Positions 18,432 to 31,444 of a stretch of 64,000 nucleotides of DNA are shown here, piece after piece. Below the pieces are notes generated by a model, which worked only from the letters and a program-made list of their open reading frames with translations, was not told where the DNA came from and did no database searches. The stretch is from Thiocapsa bogorovii. GTDB lineage: Bacteria > Pseudomonadota > Gammaproteobacteria > Chromatiales > Chromatiaceae. The stretch spans positions 372,001-436,000 of the forward strand of contig NZ_CP089309.1 of the NCBI RefSeq assembly GCF_021228795.1, given 5' to 3'. Both the position numbers and the translations under genes were made by a program. Every line of letters starts with the position of its first letter. Position 1 is the first letter of the stretch.

Positions 18432-19214
18432 TCAACGCCGTGCGGCTTCATATTCAGCGATCGCCTGCGGGAGGAACCGCCGGATCTGCGCGATGCGTGC
18501 ATCGTCGAGCGGATGCGTGCTCAGGAACTCCGGGGTCGAAGTACGGCTGCCCCGGTTTTGTGCCTGAAAGCGCTCCCAGAACCCGACCGCCTCGGTCGGA
18601 TCAAAACCGGCTCGGGCCATATAGAGCAGTCCGACTCGATCGGCCTCGTACTCCTGGGTGCGTGAATACGGAAGCATCACACCGACCTCGGTGCCGACCC
18701 CGTAGGCCTGCATGGCCAGGTCACGGGTGACCGCGGGTTGGCTGCCGAGCGCCGCGGTCAGTGCGGTGCCGCCCAGCTGTACGAGCAGGTCCTGAGACAT
18801 CCGCTCAGCCCCGTGGCGGGCGGTCACATGCGCGATCTCGTGTGCAATCACGGTGGCGAGTCCGGCCTCGGTTTGCGTGATCGGCAAGATGCCGGTGTTG
18901 ACGCCGATCTTGCCGCCGGGCAGCGCGAATGCATTGGGCTCGTCGGACTCGAACAGCACGAACTCCCAGTCCGCATTCGGGATGCTCACGACGCTCGCGA
19001 TGCGCCTGCCGACGGATTGGAGCTCGGCATTCGCGTGTCGGTCTCGCGAGACGGGCGTTTGCTGCTTGATCTTCTGAAACAACTGGAGACCCAGTTGAGC
19101 CTCTTGCGCACTGTCGATCAAGAGGACCTGGCGTCGACCGGTCTCGGGCGCTGTGGCGCAACCGGCAACCGCCGCCAAGATGCAGGACGCGACCAGGAGG
19201 CGATGTAATTGCAA
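18432..19214 (-). CDS. M48-family metallopeptidase lipoprotein
   Basis: About 260 residues. The zinc motif HEIAH is followed by the third ligand region EYEADRVG, as in the M48B (BepA/LoiP-like) group. A signal with lipobox AVAGC is visible. I place the start at TTG 19214, just before the signal helix, since no ATG lies close; an upstream ATG at 19301 would add a long arginine-rich tail. It probably degrades or remodels envelope proteins in the periplasm. It is followed by the AttH-like gene. Confidence 0.8.
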   Translation of the reverse strand: MQLHRLLVASCILAAVAGCATAPETGRRQVLLIDSAQEAQLGLQLFQKIKQQTPVSRDRHANAELQSVGRRIASVVSIPNADWEFVLFESDEPNAFALPGGKIGVNTGILPITQTEAGLATVIAHEIAHVTARHGAERMSQDLLVQLGGTALTAALGSQPAVTRDLAMQAYGVGTEVGVMLPYSRTQEYEADRVGLLYMARAGFDPTEAVGFWERFQAQNRGSRTSTPEFLSTHPLDDARIAQIRRFLPQAIAEYEAARR

Positions 19215-19414
19215 CGACGCGAGCTGCCGCGTCGCCGCAAGCGCACTTCGACGCGGTTGGCGCGTGCGAGGACCGCGGCGCACGCATCGGCCGGACATCC
19301 GGCGGGCTTGCAAGAAGACTCGTGTACGGCTTCGCGATTCCATGTCCGGAGAGTGGGGGCACGCCACTCGGCACACCAGAGGCTCGGCCGAGCGCACTGC
19401 GCATCGGCGCCCGA

Positions 19415-21841
19415 TCAGGTCTCGGGCGCGTCGTAGTAGCTCAGGTCGAGCCAGCCGGCAGAATCGCCGCGGTGCTCGACATTCCAGCGATTGATCCAAT
19501 CGTAGAAGGGCCAAAAAAGCGCGCTGTCGCGCAAGATCCCGTAGCACGAGGCAAACCGACTCCAGTCGTCTTTGCTCTCGACGGCACGCAGATCCGTCAG
19601 GAAGCGGCCCGCATCGGCAAGGTCCAGATCGATGAAGAGGTTCGGGAAGCCGTTGACTAGGGTCGGATAGATACTGAGGGTGTCCTCGTCCGGGAGCGCC
19701 TGGCCGTTTTGAAACACGAGGGTATATTGGGACTTGTAAACGCGGTTCGCCACCAGCGAATAGACCCGATGGCGATCCTGCGCCGCACCCTCTGCACCGT
19801 TTAGTCTCAGCACCAGGACGCTCGGGAGCTGAGGCACGAAGTGCTGACCTTGGACCGCCGTCAGCCTGGAGACGGCCGCTTCCCAGTCGTCGAAGTCCTT
19901 GATCGGCGCATCGACGGCGAGCTCGGGCTTGACTCGAGGGTTGAGCCGATCAGGCAGACCGCTGATGCGCGGTCCCAGGCGGCGAGCGATCTGCTCGACC
20001 AGGTCGACCAGCGGATCCGGCCCGTGAACATCGACCCGGGTCGGCTGGTTTGCGGTCTCGAACGGGATCAGGCTCAGGGCCACCGAGCCGATACCGCGCG
20101 TCCATTGCCGGCGGATCCGCTCGCGTTCCTCAGGCGGCAGCAACCCGAGGAAGCCGTCCTCGAACTCCTGGCGCAGCATGTTGAAGAACAGCAGGGTTTC
20201 GAGCTTCCGCCCGTCGCCGGCCCAGTATTCGAAGCTGGCCACGGTGTCGTAATAGAGCCGCTCGAGGCCGCTGTAGCCCATCAACCAGAAGGTCTGCGGA
20301 AGACCTCCCTGCGCACCCTGAAGCACGGAGACGTTGGTCTCGTGGCGCAGCAGGGTGAGCCATGCGTTGCGGTTTTCGCCCTCGCCGTCCCAGATCGCAT
20401 CGAGTGACCATCCCTCGGGATCGAGCCGTGCCCGAGTCTTGGCATAGGCATCGAGATAGGCCGCGTTGCCGTCGAGCGAACGGTCCATGAAGAGATCCCA
20501 GTCGTCGAGGCCCAAACGGGGATCCCGCACCGAGATGTCGTATGCGGGATCCAGGAAGAAGACCCAGAACTGATCCTTGACCGCGTAGGTCGCGATCTGA
20601 CCGTTGCAGACCGGCCCATAGGTGATCCCGCCGACGATGACCTCGGCATTCTCGAGCAGGAAGCGATAGCGGGACTCGGCAGGGATCGCCGCGAAGACGC
20701 GAAAGGGATTGCCGATATCCCAAGGCGGATCGAGATCCGCATCGGCGGCCCAATCAGGCGACAGAAAAAGATCGGTGAGATCCGCCATGTCGTCCCGCGA
20801 GAGCCGCCAGACGAAGAGGCTCTTCTGCACCGGTGCCGTCGTCACCTTCTGCAGCCTGTACCAGAAGCGCTCGACGCCGGGATCCCCGTAGGGCAGCGCC
20901 GTCGAGATCAGCTCGATCGGCGATCTCTCCACTACCGAGGGACCGGCCCGGCCGTCGTCGAGAATAGGCGCGGGCGGTGTGGCGGATCGCACCAAGCGGA
21001 AACGATCCCCCGGACTGTCTTCGAGAACGATGGTGGCGAGGAAGACGTGCTCGAAGATGAAGCGACTGACCAAGGCTTGGCGGGGATCCGGGCCGTTGAA
21101 GAAGGACTCCCATGCGGCGACGGCCGCCGGGTTGGCGACCTTTTGCGCTCGAGCCTCCTCCGCCTCGGTCGGGCCGGGCGAGCCCTGTGCGATCCAGTCC
21201 CGCAAGATCGCAAAGTCGGCCTTCGCGAGCGCCGGCAGGCCGAAGGGCATCCCCAGACCGGGGTGCTCCTGCAACCTGGCCGCGAGCGCATCGGCGCTCG
21301 ACGGACAGGTCCCCGCAAAGCGCTGCAGCCGAAACGGATCCACGGACGCGCGCGAGAAGCCGGGGTCGTTGTAGCGCATGCCCGCGTCGATCATCCGATA
21401 GAGGATGGAGTCGTCGAGATTGGTCTGCGCCGACGCGGTACGCGCCAGGATGGGGTAGAAGCCGCGCTCGCGCCATTCCGCCGTGGAATCGGCAGCGTCC
21501 ATATCGGTGCGCGGATCCGCGGTCAAACGCGCAGAGTATGGGTTGTGACCAAAGCCGCCGCGGTCGACGCCGCGGAAGGAATCCAGCTTGACGTTGCAGG
21601 GAGAGCCCAGACAGCCGTGGCACGCGATGCAGCGGCGGTCGAAGATGGGTTGGACTTGCGTGCTGTAGTGCGGCGTCTCGGAGCCCACAGACTCGGCCGC
21701 AGCATGGTCTAACGACTCGCGGGCGGTGTCCTGCGGCTCCGCTGCGCGGAGCGGCGAAGCGAGCAGCAGCACCGCGAAGGCGATGGTGAGGGCGACTCGA
21801 GAATGCCGTATCGAGCCTTGGGTTCGTGCGTCAAGGTGCAT
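19415..21841 (-). CDS. cti: Fatty acid cis/trans isomerase
   Basis: 808 residues from the ATG at 21841, preceded by GAGG. A signal peptide (to about residue 33, ending LRA) is followed by one haem motif CIACH (71-75) within CIACHGCLGSPC, the signature of Cti. The length matches the family. Cti is a periplasmic cytochrome c-type enzyme that converts cis-unsaturated acyl chains of membrane lipids to trans during solvent, heat or salt stress. The M48 peptidase lies 200 bases downstream. A cyclopropane synthase, which uses the same acyl double bonds, is encoded at 40604. Confidence 0.9.
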   Translation of the reverse strand: MHLDARTQGSIRHSRVALTIAFAVLLLASPLRAAEPQDTARESLDHAAAESVGSETPHYSTQVQPIFDRRCIACHGCLGSPCNVKLDSFRGVDRGGFGHNPYSARLTADPRTDMDAADSTAEWRERGFYPILARTASAQTNLDDSILYRMIDAGMRYNDPGFSRASVDPFRLQRFAGTCPSSADALAARLQEHPGLGMPFGLPALAKADFAILRDWIAQGSPGPTEAEEARAQKVANPAAVAAWESFFNGPDPRQALVSRFIFEHVFLATIVLEDSPGDRFRLVRSATPPAPILDDGRAGPSVVERSPIELISTALPYGDPGVERFWYRLQKVTTAPVQKSLFVWRLSRDDMADLTDLFLSPDWAADADLDPPWDIGNPFRVFAAIPAESRYRFLLENAEVIVGGITYGPVCNGQIATYAVKDQFWVFFLDPAYDISVRDPRLGLDDWDLFMDRSLDGNAAYLDAYAKTRARLDPEGWSLDAIWDGEGENRNAWLTLLRHETNVSVLQGAQGGLPQTFWLMGYSGLERLYYDTVASFEYWAGDGRKLETLLFFNMLRQEFEDGFLGLLPPEERERIRRQWTRGIGSVALSLIPFETANQPTRVDVHGPDPLVDLVEQIARRLGPRISGLPDRLNPRVKPELAVDAPIKDFDDWEAAVSRLTAVQGQHFVPQLPSVLVLRLNGAEGAAQDRHRVYSLVANRVYKSQYTLVFQNGQALPDEDTLSIYPTLVNGFPNLFIDLDLADAGRFLTDLRAVESKDDWSRFASCYGILRDSALFWPFYDWINRWNVEHRGDSAGWLDLSYYDAPET

Positions 21842-22043
21842 CCGACAAACCTCGCAACGGGTGCCGTCGGAACCCTCGGCTGATGCGACGGGCCGGCGGA
21901 CGGGATCGTGATCAGTGTTTCCGCCGACGGGCACCATGTCGGTGCAGGCCATGCGAGGTGTGCGCTTCGCTGAGCCTATCCGGCCTAAAGACCGGCGAGT
22001 CGAGTACAACCCGCACATCACGGGGCAGGAGTCGCGAAATGGC

Positions 22044-23214
<1,171 letters not shown>

Positions 23215-24345
23215 TTAGAGCCCGATCTTGTCGATGAAGCTCTTCACGCTGTCCAACCAGGAATGCGACTGCGGACTGTGCCGTGAACCGCCCTCCTGCA
23301 CACTGGCCTCGAACTCGCGCAGCAGATCCTTCTGACGCTCGGTGAGGTTCACCGGCGTCTCGACCGTGACGCGACAGATGAGATCACCGATCGCGCCGCC
23401 ACGCACGGGTTTCACCCCCTTGCCGCGCACACGGAACATCTTGCCCGTCTGTGTGCCCGCCGGGATCTTGAGCATCACCTTGCCGTCGAGTGTCGGGACC
23501 TCGAGCTCGCCACCGAGTGCGGCGGTCACGAAACCGATCGGCACCTCGCAGTGCAGATGGCTGTCCTCGCGGGTAAAGATCGGGTGCGCCTTGACCTGGA
23601 TCTGAACATAAAGATCACCGGGCGGTCCTCCGAACTCGCCGCGCTCGCCCTCACCGGCAAGGCGAATCCGGTCGCCGGTATCCACGCCCGCGGGCACGCG
23701 AACCGAGAGGGTCTTCTCCTCCTGGATCCGACCCCGACCCCGACAATGTCCGCAGGCCTCCTCGATGACGGTTCCCGTCCCCCGACAGGTCGGACAGGTT
23801 TGCTGAATCGAGAAGAAGCCCTGCTGCATGCGCACCTGGCCGCTTCCTCCGCAGGTGGTGCAGGTCTTCGGCTTGGTGCCCGGCTTGGCCCCGGTTCCCC
23901 CGCAGAACTGGCAGTCCACCTGAACCGGGATGCGGAACTTGGCCTCCTTGCCGTTGACGGCATCCTCGAGACTGAGCGACAAGTCGTAGCGCAAATCCAC
24001 TCCGCGCTGCGTGCGTCGAGCACCCGAGCGACCGCCGAAGATGTCCCCGAAGACGTCCCCGAAGATATCGGAGAAGGCCCCGCCGTCCCCGCCGGGACCG
24101 CCGAACCCGCCCGCGCCGGCATCCACGCCCGCATGGCCGAACTGGTCGTAGGCCGAGCGCTTCTTCGGATCGCTCAGGACGTCGTACGCCACCTTGGCCT
24201 CTTTGAACTTGGCCTCGGTATCCGCGTCGCCGGTGTTGCGATCCGGGTGATACTTCATCGCCAGGCGGCGGAAGGCCTTCTTGAGGTCGGCCTCGCTCGC
24301 ATTGCGCGAGACGCCCAAGACCTCGTAATAATCGCGTTTTGCCAT
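23215..24345 (-). CDS. dnaJ: Chaperone protein DnaJ
   Basis: 376 residues. The J domain has the HPD motif (YHPDRN), then a Gly/Phe-rich linker. The zinc domain has four repeats: [24 protein letters not shown] and CGHCRGRG. DnaJ delivers unfolded proteins to DnaK and stimulates its ATPase. It is the last heat-shock gene of the hrcA-grpE-dnaK-dnaJ cluster; 320 bases with a decayed repeat separate it from dnaK. Confidence 0.97.
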   Translation of the reverse strand: MAKRDYYEVLGVSRNASEADLKKAFRRLAMKYHPDRNTGDADTEAKFKEAKVAYDVLSDPKKRSAYDQFGHAGVDAGAGGFGGPGGDGGAFSDIFGDVFGDIFGGRSGARRTQRGVDLRYDLSLSLEDAVNGKEAKFRIPVQVDCQFCGGTGAKPGTKPKTCTTCGGSGQVRMQQGFFSIQQTCPTCRGTGTVIEEACGHCRGRGRIQEEKTLSVRVPAGVDTGDRIRLAGEGERGEFGGPPGDLYVQIQVKAHPIFTREDSHLHCEVPIGFVTAALGGELEVPTLDGKVMLKIPAGTQTGKMFRVRGKGVKPVRGGAIGDLICRVTVETPVNLTERQKDLLREFEASVQEGGSRHSPQSHSWLDSVKSFIDKIGL

Positions 24346-24665
24346 TGAATCCTAAACCGCGTCCAGAGTCATAACCGATGGTGTTCCAGGAACGGCCTCT
24401 TGAGGGTACGAGAGGTCGCGATGCATGACGCGGCTTCGATCGAATCCGAAAACGACGCATACCGCTCCAGACGCGTCTCTACATCGGCCGATTCATGCAA
24501 AGACGAGCCGGTTCGGAAACAGCATTTGCGCCCTCGAAGCGGCGATTCCGCGTCGAGGGCACTGCAGCGTGACCGGTGACGGAGCCGAACATCTTGCCGA
24601 AACCGTCGAGCGCCTGTCGAGACGCGCGCGTCTCGGTCGTGGTTTCGAGCCGTCGGCCGCTTGAT
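24346..24665. other. Intergenic region between dnaK and dnaJ
   Basis: No gene is seen. The dnaJ-proximal half holds a decayed palindromic repeat (24353-24476). I see no clear promoter or terminator in the remainder. Confidence 0.5.
24353..24476. repeat. Decayed palindromic repeat
   Basis: It begins like the 84 bp module (TAAACCGCGTCCAGAGTC) and ends with ACGACGCATACCGCTCCAGACGCG, but it has extra interior sequence and has lost the closing GGTTTA. Confidence 0.5.
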
Positions 24666-26615
<1,950 letters not shown>

Positions 26616-26660
26616 AAATAAGGTGTCTTGTGTCGCCGAACGGCCTCTAAGTTGCCTCTG

Positions 26661-26689
26661 AGGTTGGGGGAAACCCCTATCCGTTCAAG
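26661..26689 (-). promoter_or_regulatory. Candidate sigma-32 promoter of dnaK
   Basis: On the minus strand CTTGAAC (26683-26689) is followed after 13 bases by CCCCAACCT. The consensus is CTTGAAA and CCCCATNT with a spacer near 13. It lies about 45 bases upstream of the dnaK start and next to the grpE stop. Confidence 0.45.
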
Positions 26690-26695
26690 CCGATA

Positions 26696-27307
26696 TCAGG
26701 AGGCCTCCTGAGAGACCATAACCAGTGCCGGACGCACCAAGCGCCCGTTGAGCGTGTAGCCTTTCTGCATGACCGCGACGACCGTGTTGGGCGGCAGGTC
26801 CGAGCGGGGCTGCATCGTCATCGCTTGATGAAACTCCGGGTCGAAGGGTTGCTCGATCGGATCCACCGGGACCACGCCGAACCGCTCCATGACGTCCCCC
26901 ATGAGCTTCGATGTCAGCTCCATACCTTCGCGAATCTTGGCGATATCCGCCCCTTCGGCCAGGGCCGCATCGTGACCGAGGTCCAGGCTGTCGCGTACCT
27001 GCAGGAGCTCGCGCACGAAGCTATCCAGGGCGTATTTGTGGGCCTTCTCCAACTCGACGGCATGGCGGCGCCGGAGGTTCTCCATCTCGGCACGCACCCG
27101 CAGTGCCTGATCGCGGAGCGATTCCGCCTCCGCGCGGGCAGCGGACAGTTGCGACTGGAGATCCTCGAGCGTCGGCGCCTCCGCAGCACTCGCACGATCG
27201 GCCTCGGCCTCACCCGCACGGAACGCCGAGGCGTCCTCGAGAAGGGCCTCCTCCTCCGCCGCTGTCGACGCGTTCGATTCGGTCTGTTTTTCTGATTCCG
27301 TACTCAT
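26696..27307 (-). CDS. grpE: Nucleotide exchange factor GrpE
   Basis: 203 residues from the ATG MSTESEKQ at 27307. An acidic N-terminus is followed by a long coiled coil (LRDQALRVRAEMENLRRRH) and the C-terminal beta domain ending in the conserved GYTLNGRLVRPALV. It releases ADP from DnaK. It lies between hrcA and dnaK on the same strand. Confidence 0.96.
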   Translation of the reverse strand: MSTESEKQTESNASTAAEEEALLEDASAFRAGEAEADRASAAEAPTLEDLQSQLSAARAEAESLRDQALRVRAEMENLRRRHAVELEKAHKYALDSFVRELLQVRDSLDLGHDAALAEGADIAKIREGMELTSKLMGDVMERFGVVPVDPIEQPFDPEFHQAMTMQPRSDLPPNTVVAVMQKGYTLNGRLVRPALVMVSQEAS

Positions 27308-27391
27308 TACCGTCTCCCGTATCCCGGTTCGCCGCCTTGCCGCGACGCAATTCGGCGTCGCGGCCGCACACGACCGATCCAAAGCCTGAAA

Positions 27392-28444
27392 CTATTGTCT
27401 GAGCGCCGCCGCCAGCAGTCGAGCGGTGACGTCCACGATCGGGATGACGCGCTGATAGTCCATACGCGTCGGGCCGATCACGCCCAGCACCCCGACAACC
27501 TCGTCGTCCACCCGGTAGGTCTGGGTCACGACGCTGCAGTCGCCTAACAGCGAATAACCCGACTCCTCGCCGATGAAGATCTGGACGCCGTCCGCGGCGA
27601 TGCACCGATCGAGGATGTGCAGAATCTCGCGCTTCTCGTTGAAGGCATCGAAAAGCTGCCTGAGCCGCTCCATGCTGGCCAGCTCCCCGAACTCCATTAA
27701 ATTGGTCTGACCGGCGATGAAGCAGTCATCCTTGCGCTCGGCCGACTCGACGACCTCATGGGCCAGCATGACCGCGCGCATCATGAGCCGATCCATGTTG
27801 CGATGCGTGCTCTTGAGGTCCTCGACGAGGCGCTTGCGCACGTCCTTGATGTCTTGGCCGGTAAAGATCTCGTTCAGGTAGTTTGACGCCTGCTCCAATT
27901 GCGAGGCGCTGAAGGGGCGCTCGGTCGCAATGATGCGGTTGTGGACTTCGCCCTCGCTGGTCACGAGGATGGCCAAGACCCGCGTCCCCGACAAGGGTAA
28001 CAGTTCGATTTGGCGAAACACATTGCGCTCGTGCCGCGGCAGCATGACGACACCAGCCAGGTGCGTGATACCGGACAAGAGCGTCGATGCCGTCTCCACG
28101 AGCGATTTGGCGTCGGACCGGGTATCGAACCGGGTGCGCAGACTGGCGATGTCATCCTCCGACGGCGGACGCACGGTCAGGAGGGTATCGACGAATAAGC
28201 GATACCCGGCGACCGTGGGAACCCGCCCGGCGGAGGTGTGGGGCGAGACCACAAGTCCCAGATCCTCCAGATCCGCCATGACATTGCGGACCGTGGCGGG
28301 ACTCAGGTCCAACCCGGTGTCCTTCGCCAAAGTCCGCGAGCCGACGGGCTGACCTTCCCGAATGTATCGCTCCACGAGCGCCTTCAGGAAATGGAGCGCA
28401 CGTTCGCTGACCTGGCCCTCGGTATTACGTGTCTCGCTTGACAA
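27392..28444 (-). CDS. hrcA: Heat-inducible transcription repressor HrcA
   Basis: About 350 residues. The winged-helix domain contains GSRTLAKDTGLDLSPATVRN, followed by the GAF-like HrcA domain ending in DVTARLLAAAL. No ATG lies near the start of family similarity; I chose the TTG at 28444 (LSSETRNTEGQV). HrcA binds CIRCE and represses chaperone genes when free GroEL is plentiful. A perfect CIRCE is present upstream, so the gene is most likely autoregulated together with grpE-dnaK-dnaJ. Confidence 0.93.
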   Translation of the reverse strand: MSSETRNTEGQVSERALHFLKALVERYIREGQPVGSRTLAKDTGLDLSPATVRNVMADLEDLGLVVSPHTSAGRVPTVAGYRLFVDTLLTVRPPSEDDIASLRTRFDTRSDAKSLVETASTLLSGITHLAGVVMLPRHERNVFRQIELLPLSGTRVLAILVTSEGEVHNRIIATERPFSASQLEQASNYLNEIFTGQDIKDVRKRLVEDLKSTHRNMDRLMMRAVMLAHEVVESAERKDDCFIAGQTNLMEFGELASMERLRQLFDAFNEKREILHILDRCIAADGVQIFIGEESGYSLLGDCSVVTQTYRVDDEVVGVLGVIGPTRMDYQRVIPIVDVTARLLAAALRQ

Positions 28445-28697
28445 GGTGCGTCTGCCATGAAGCCGGCGGTAATAGGGATCTCGACCACGTCGAGCCACAT
28501 CGTTCGGCCGCACTCGGCCGGACCGGAAGTGTCTGTTCCCGCAGAACACGCGCTCGGCGGGTCTGCTCGTGATCTCGCTGTTTCCCGAGACCGCAGTCGA
28601 GAACGACTCTCGACAACGAGCCGAATCTCAACAGAATCCGCCCCCGCGGTTCGGCGCCGATCGGCCTCGAGCAGACCCGAGTCGCCCGTGGCGTGTT

Positions 28698-28724
28698 TTA
28701 GCACTCACCTCAGCAGAGTGCTAA
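28698..28724. promoter_or_regulatory. CIRCE operator (perfect)
   Basis: TTAGCACTC, nine bases, GAGTGCTAA: both 9-mer arms match the CIRCE consensus exactly. It sits just downstream of the hrcA promoter -10 box, where bound HrcA would block transcription. Confidence 0.95.
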
Positions 28725-28730
28725 CACGGC

Positions 28731-28759
28731 AATTTAGGGATTCGGGCCAAGCCTGTCAA
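28731..28759 (-). promoter_or_regulatory. Sigma-70 promoter of hrcA operon
   Basis: On the minus strand TTGACA (28754-28759), a 17-base spacer and TAAATT (28731-28736). The start point would fall inside the CIRCE element. Confidence 0.75.
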
Positions 28760-28850
28760 GGCTGGTCGGCGCGCCTATTGGCGCTACCCCTCGCCCATGC
28801 TAGCTTTAACCTTCGATCGTCCTTCCGGATCCCAGCCTCTGACAGACCTC

Positions 28851-29744
28851 ATGCCGCAATTCAGCACCGTCGGCATCATCGCGAAACAAGGCGACCCGGA
28901 GAAGGTGGTCGGGACGTTGCGTCATCTCGGCGCCTACCTGCGTTCTCGACGCCTCCACGTGCTCCTCGATGCCGAGAGCGCCCATCTGCTCGGCGCGGAG
29001 GTGGGAACGGCGGTCCCGGTCCCGGACCTCGGCGCGCAATGCGATCTCGTCATCGTGGTCGGCGGAGACGGGACCCTGCTGCACGCCGCGCGTATGATGG
29101 CGGCCTACGGGATTCCGCTGGTCGGGATCAACCTCGGACGGCTCGGGTTCCTGGTCGACGTCTCGCCGCAAGACATCGAGTCCGCGCTCGACCCGATCCT
29201 CGCCGGTGAATACCAATCCGACCGCCGCGCCATGTTGTCGGTGCGCGTGATCGCCGACGATGGGCTCGAGCGCAGCTACTCGGCCCTGAACGACGTCGTT
29301 GTACACAAATGGAATACGGCTCGTATGATCGAGTTGGAGGTGGACATCGACGGCGTCTTCGTCTCCGCTCAACGCTCCGACGGTCTGATCATCGCCACGC
29401 CGACCGGGTCGACAGCCTACGCGCTCTCAGGCGGGGGCCCGCTTGTGGATCCTGCCCTAAATGCGCTCTTGCTGGTGCCCATCTGCCCACACGATCTCAG
29501 CAACCGACCCCTCGTGGTTCCAGGCGATCGGCGGATCGCAGTCAGGGTGCGCGGGCTCGATCAGGGTCATGTGCAGGTGACCTGCGATGGACAGGCGGAC
29601 CTGCAGCTGCCCCCGCGCGCGACGATTCAGGTGGAGCGACATCGACATTCCGCCCATCTGCTCCACCCGCGGGGCCACGATCACTATCAGATCCTGCGGG
29701 CGAAACTCGGCTGGGGCGGCCATCTGACCCCAATCGGGGCCTGA
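28851..29744 (+). CDS. nadK: NAD kinase
   Basis: 297 residues from ATG 28851 (MPQFSTVGIIAK). Signature motifs are GGDGTLLHAAR, NLGRLGFLVD and PTGSTAYALSGGGP. It phosphorylates NAD to NADP in the cytoplasm. It is divergent from hrcA, with CIRCE 127 bases upstream, and recN begins 21 bases after its stop, so nadK-recN form an operon, an arrangement common in gammaproteobacteria. Confidence 0.96.
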   Translation: MPQFSTVGIIAKQGDPEKVVGTLRHLGAYLRSRRLHVLLDAESAHLLGAEVGTAVPVPDLGAQCDLVIVVGGDGTLLHAARMMAAYGIPLVGINLGRLGFLVDVSPQDIESALDPILAGEYQSDRRAMLSVRVIADDGLERSYSALNDVVVHKWNTARMIELEVDIDGVFVSAQRSDGLIIATPTGSTAYALSGGGPLVDPALNALLLVPICPHDLSNRPLVVPGDRRIAVRVRGLDQGHVQVTCDGQADLQLPPRATIQVERHRHSAHLLHPRGHDHYQILRAKLGWGGHLTPIGA

Positions 29745-29765
29745 GGTGCCGGCGGACGTTTTTCG

Positions 29766-31439
29766 ATGTTGACACACATCCTTGTCAAAGACCTCGCCAT
29801 CGTCAGCTCGCTCGAGCTCGAGTGCGCCTCGGGCATGACGGCGCTCACCGGCGAGACAGGCGCGGGCAAGTCGATCATGATCGATGCCTTGGGTCTCGCG
29901 CTCGGCGATAAGGCGGACGCCGCGATGATCCGCGCGGGCTGCGAGCGCGCCGAGATCGTCGCCGGTTTCGACGTGGCGGGGGTCCCCGGCGCGCGCGCCT
30001 GGCTCGCCGAGCAGGATCTCGACGAGGACGGTGATTGTCTGGTGCGCCGCTTAATCGTGCGCGACGGACGCTCGCGCGCCTATGTCAACGGTCGACCCGC
30101 CACCGGCGCTCAACTGCGCGACCTCGGCGACCTCTTGGTCGACATCCACGGACAGCACGCGCACCAATCGCTCCTGCGAGCGAATGCGCAGCGCGACCTC
30201 TTGGACGCCTACGGCGGTCATGCCGACCTCGCGCAAGCGGTCGCGTCGGCGTTTCGCGACTATCGCGCACTCGATCAGCAGCTCGGTGCACTGGAGGCGG
30301 CGCGACAGGAACGGGCCGAGCGGCTCGATCTGCTGCGCTTTCACGTCGAAGAGCTCTCGGCACTCGGACTGAGCGCGGCGGAGATCGAGAATCTCGATCG
30401 AGAGCAGCGACGCTTGAGCCACCTGGGGCGCCTCCAGGAGACCGCGGCGCGTGTCCTCGATAGTCTCTCCGAGGCCGAACCGGCGATCTGTGATCAGCTG
30501 CGCTCGGCCGGCTCCGACCTGGCCGATCTGGCCGAAATCGATCAGACCCTGGTCGAGCCCCGCGACCTGCTGGAAACCGCGGCAATCCATGCCGGCGAGG
30601 CCGCCGCCAGCCTGCGCCACTATCTCGACAGTCTGGAGGTCGATCCGGCCGCCCTCGAAGCGGTCGAGACCCGGATCGCACAGATTCACGACCTCGCGCG
30701 GAAATTCCGCGTCCTGCCCGTCGATCTGCCGAACGCCTTGGCTGCGCGTCAGGCGGAGCTGGAATCACTTGAACAGGCCGATCTGCGCCTCGGCGACCTG
30801 CGCGCTTCGCGCGACACCGCGCTGCATGACTTTCTCGATCGAGCGCGCGCGCTCGGGGACGCAAGGGCGGAGGCCGCGGAACGCCTGAACAGGACCGTCA
30901 CGGAAGCCATGCAACAGCTCGGCATGGCGGGCGGTCGCTTCGCCGTGGACATCGAGGCACTTCCTCCGGAACGCGCCGGCACTGGCGGTCTAGAGCGCAT
31001 CGCTTTTCTGGTCAGCGCCAATCCGGGACAACCGTTGCAGCCGCTCGCAAAGGTCGCCTCGGGCGGCGAGCTCTCGCGTATCAGTCTCGGCATCCAGGTC
31101 GCGACCGCCGAGTGCGGAAGCGTCCCGACCCTGGTGTTCGACGAGGTCGATGTCGGCATCGGCGGCGGGATCGCAGAGATCGTCGGACGCCTGTTGCGCC
31201 GACTCGGCGACTCGCGCCAGGTGCTCTGCGTGACCCATCTCCCGCAGGTCGCCGCCCAAGCGCACCAACAACTTCGCGTGCGCAAGGAGACCCTCGACGG
31301 CCAGACCTACACCCGCATCGAGACACTCGACCCGGATGGGCGGGTCGACGAGATCGCCCGCATGCTCGGCGGCACCAAGATCACGGCACGCACCCGTGAC
31401 CACGCCTGCGAGATGCTCGGCTTAGACATGATGTTTTGA
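29766..31439 (+). CDS. recN: DNA repair protein RecN
   Basis: 557 residues, full length. Walker A GETGAGKS, the ABC signature SGGELSR and Walker B LVFDEVDVGIGG are all present, with long coiled-coil arms between. RecN is the SMC-like ATPase of double-strand break repair. The last codons run directly into a small inverted repeat and an IS110-family element, which did not damage the gene. Confidence 0.96.
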   Translation: MLTHILVKDLAIVSSLELECASGMTALTGETGAGKSIMIDALGLALGDKADAAMIRAGCERAEIVAGFDVAGVPGARAWLAEQDLDEDGDCLVRRLIVRDGRSRAYVNGRPATGAQLRDLGDLLVDIHGQHAHQSLLRANAQRDLLDAYGGHADLAQAVASAFRDYRALDQQLGALEAARQERAERLDLLRFHVEELSALGLSAAEIENLDREQRRLSHLGRLQETAARVLDSLSEAEPAICDQLRSAGSDLADLAEIDQTLVEPRDLLETAAIHAGEAAASLRHYLDSLEVDPAALEAVETRIAQIHDLARKFRVLPVDLPNALAARQAELESLEQADLRLGDLRASRDTALHDFLDRARALGDARAEAAERLNRTVTEAMQQLGMAGGRFAVDIEALPPERAGTGGLERIAFLVSANPGQPLQPLAKVASGGELSRISLGIQVATAECGSVPTLVFDEVDVGIGGGIAEIVGRLLRRLGDSRQVLCVTHLPQVAAQAHQQLRVRKETLDGQTYTRIETLDPDGRVDEIARMLGGTKITARTRDHACEMLGLDMMF

Positions 31440-31444
31440 TCTGC

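Larger units (their letters stand above)
28445..28850. other. Divergent intergenic region hrcA/nadK
   Basis: It holds the hrcA promoter and CIRCE near the nadK side, leaving about 250 bases of leader before hrcA. A 106-codon minus-strand frame runs through the leader into hrcA, but it shows no family features and I do not call it. Confidence 0.5.

Noticed and set aside
28384-28704. 106-codon minus-strand frame in the hrcA leader
   Set aside because: It starts inside the CIRCE element, overlaps hrcA in another frame, and has no family features.
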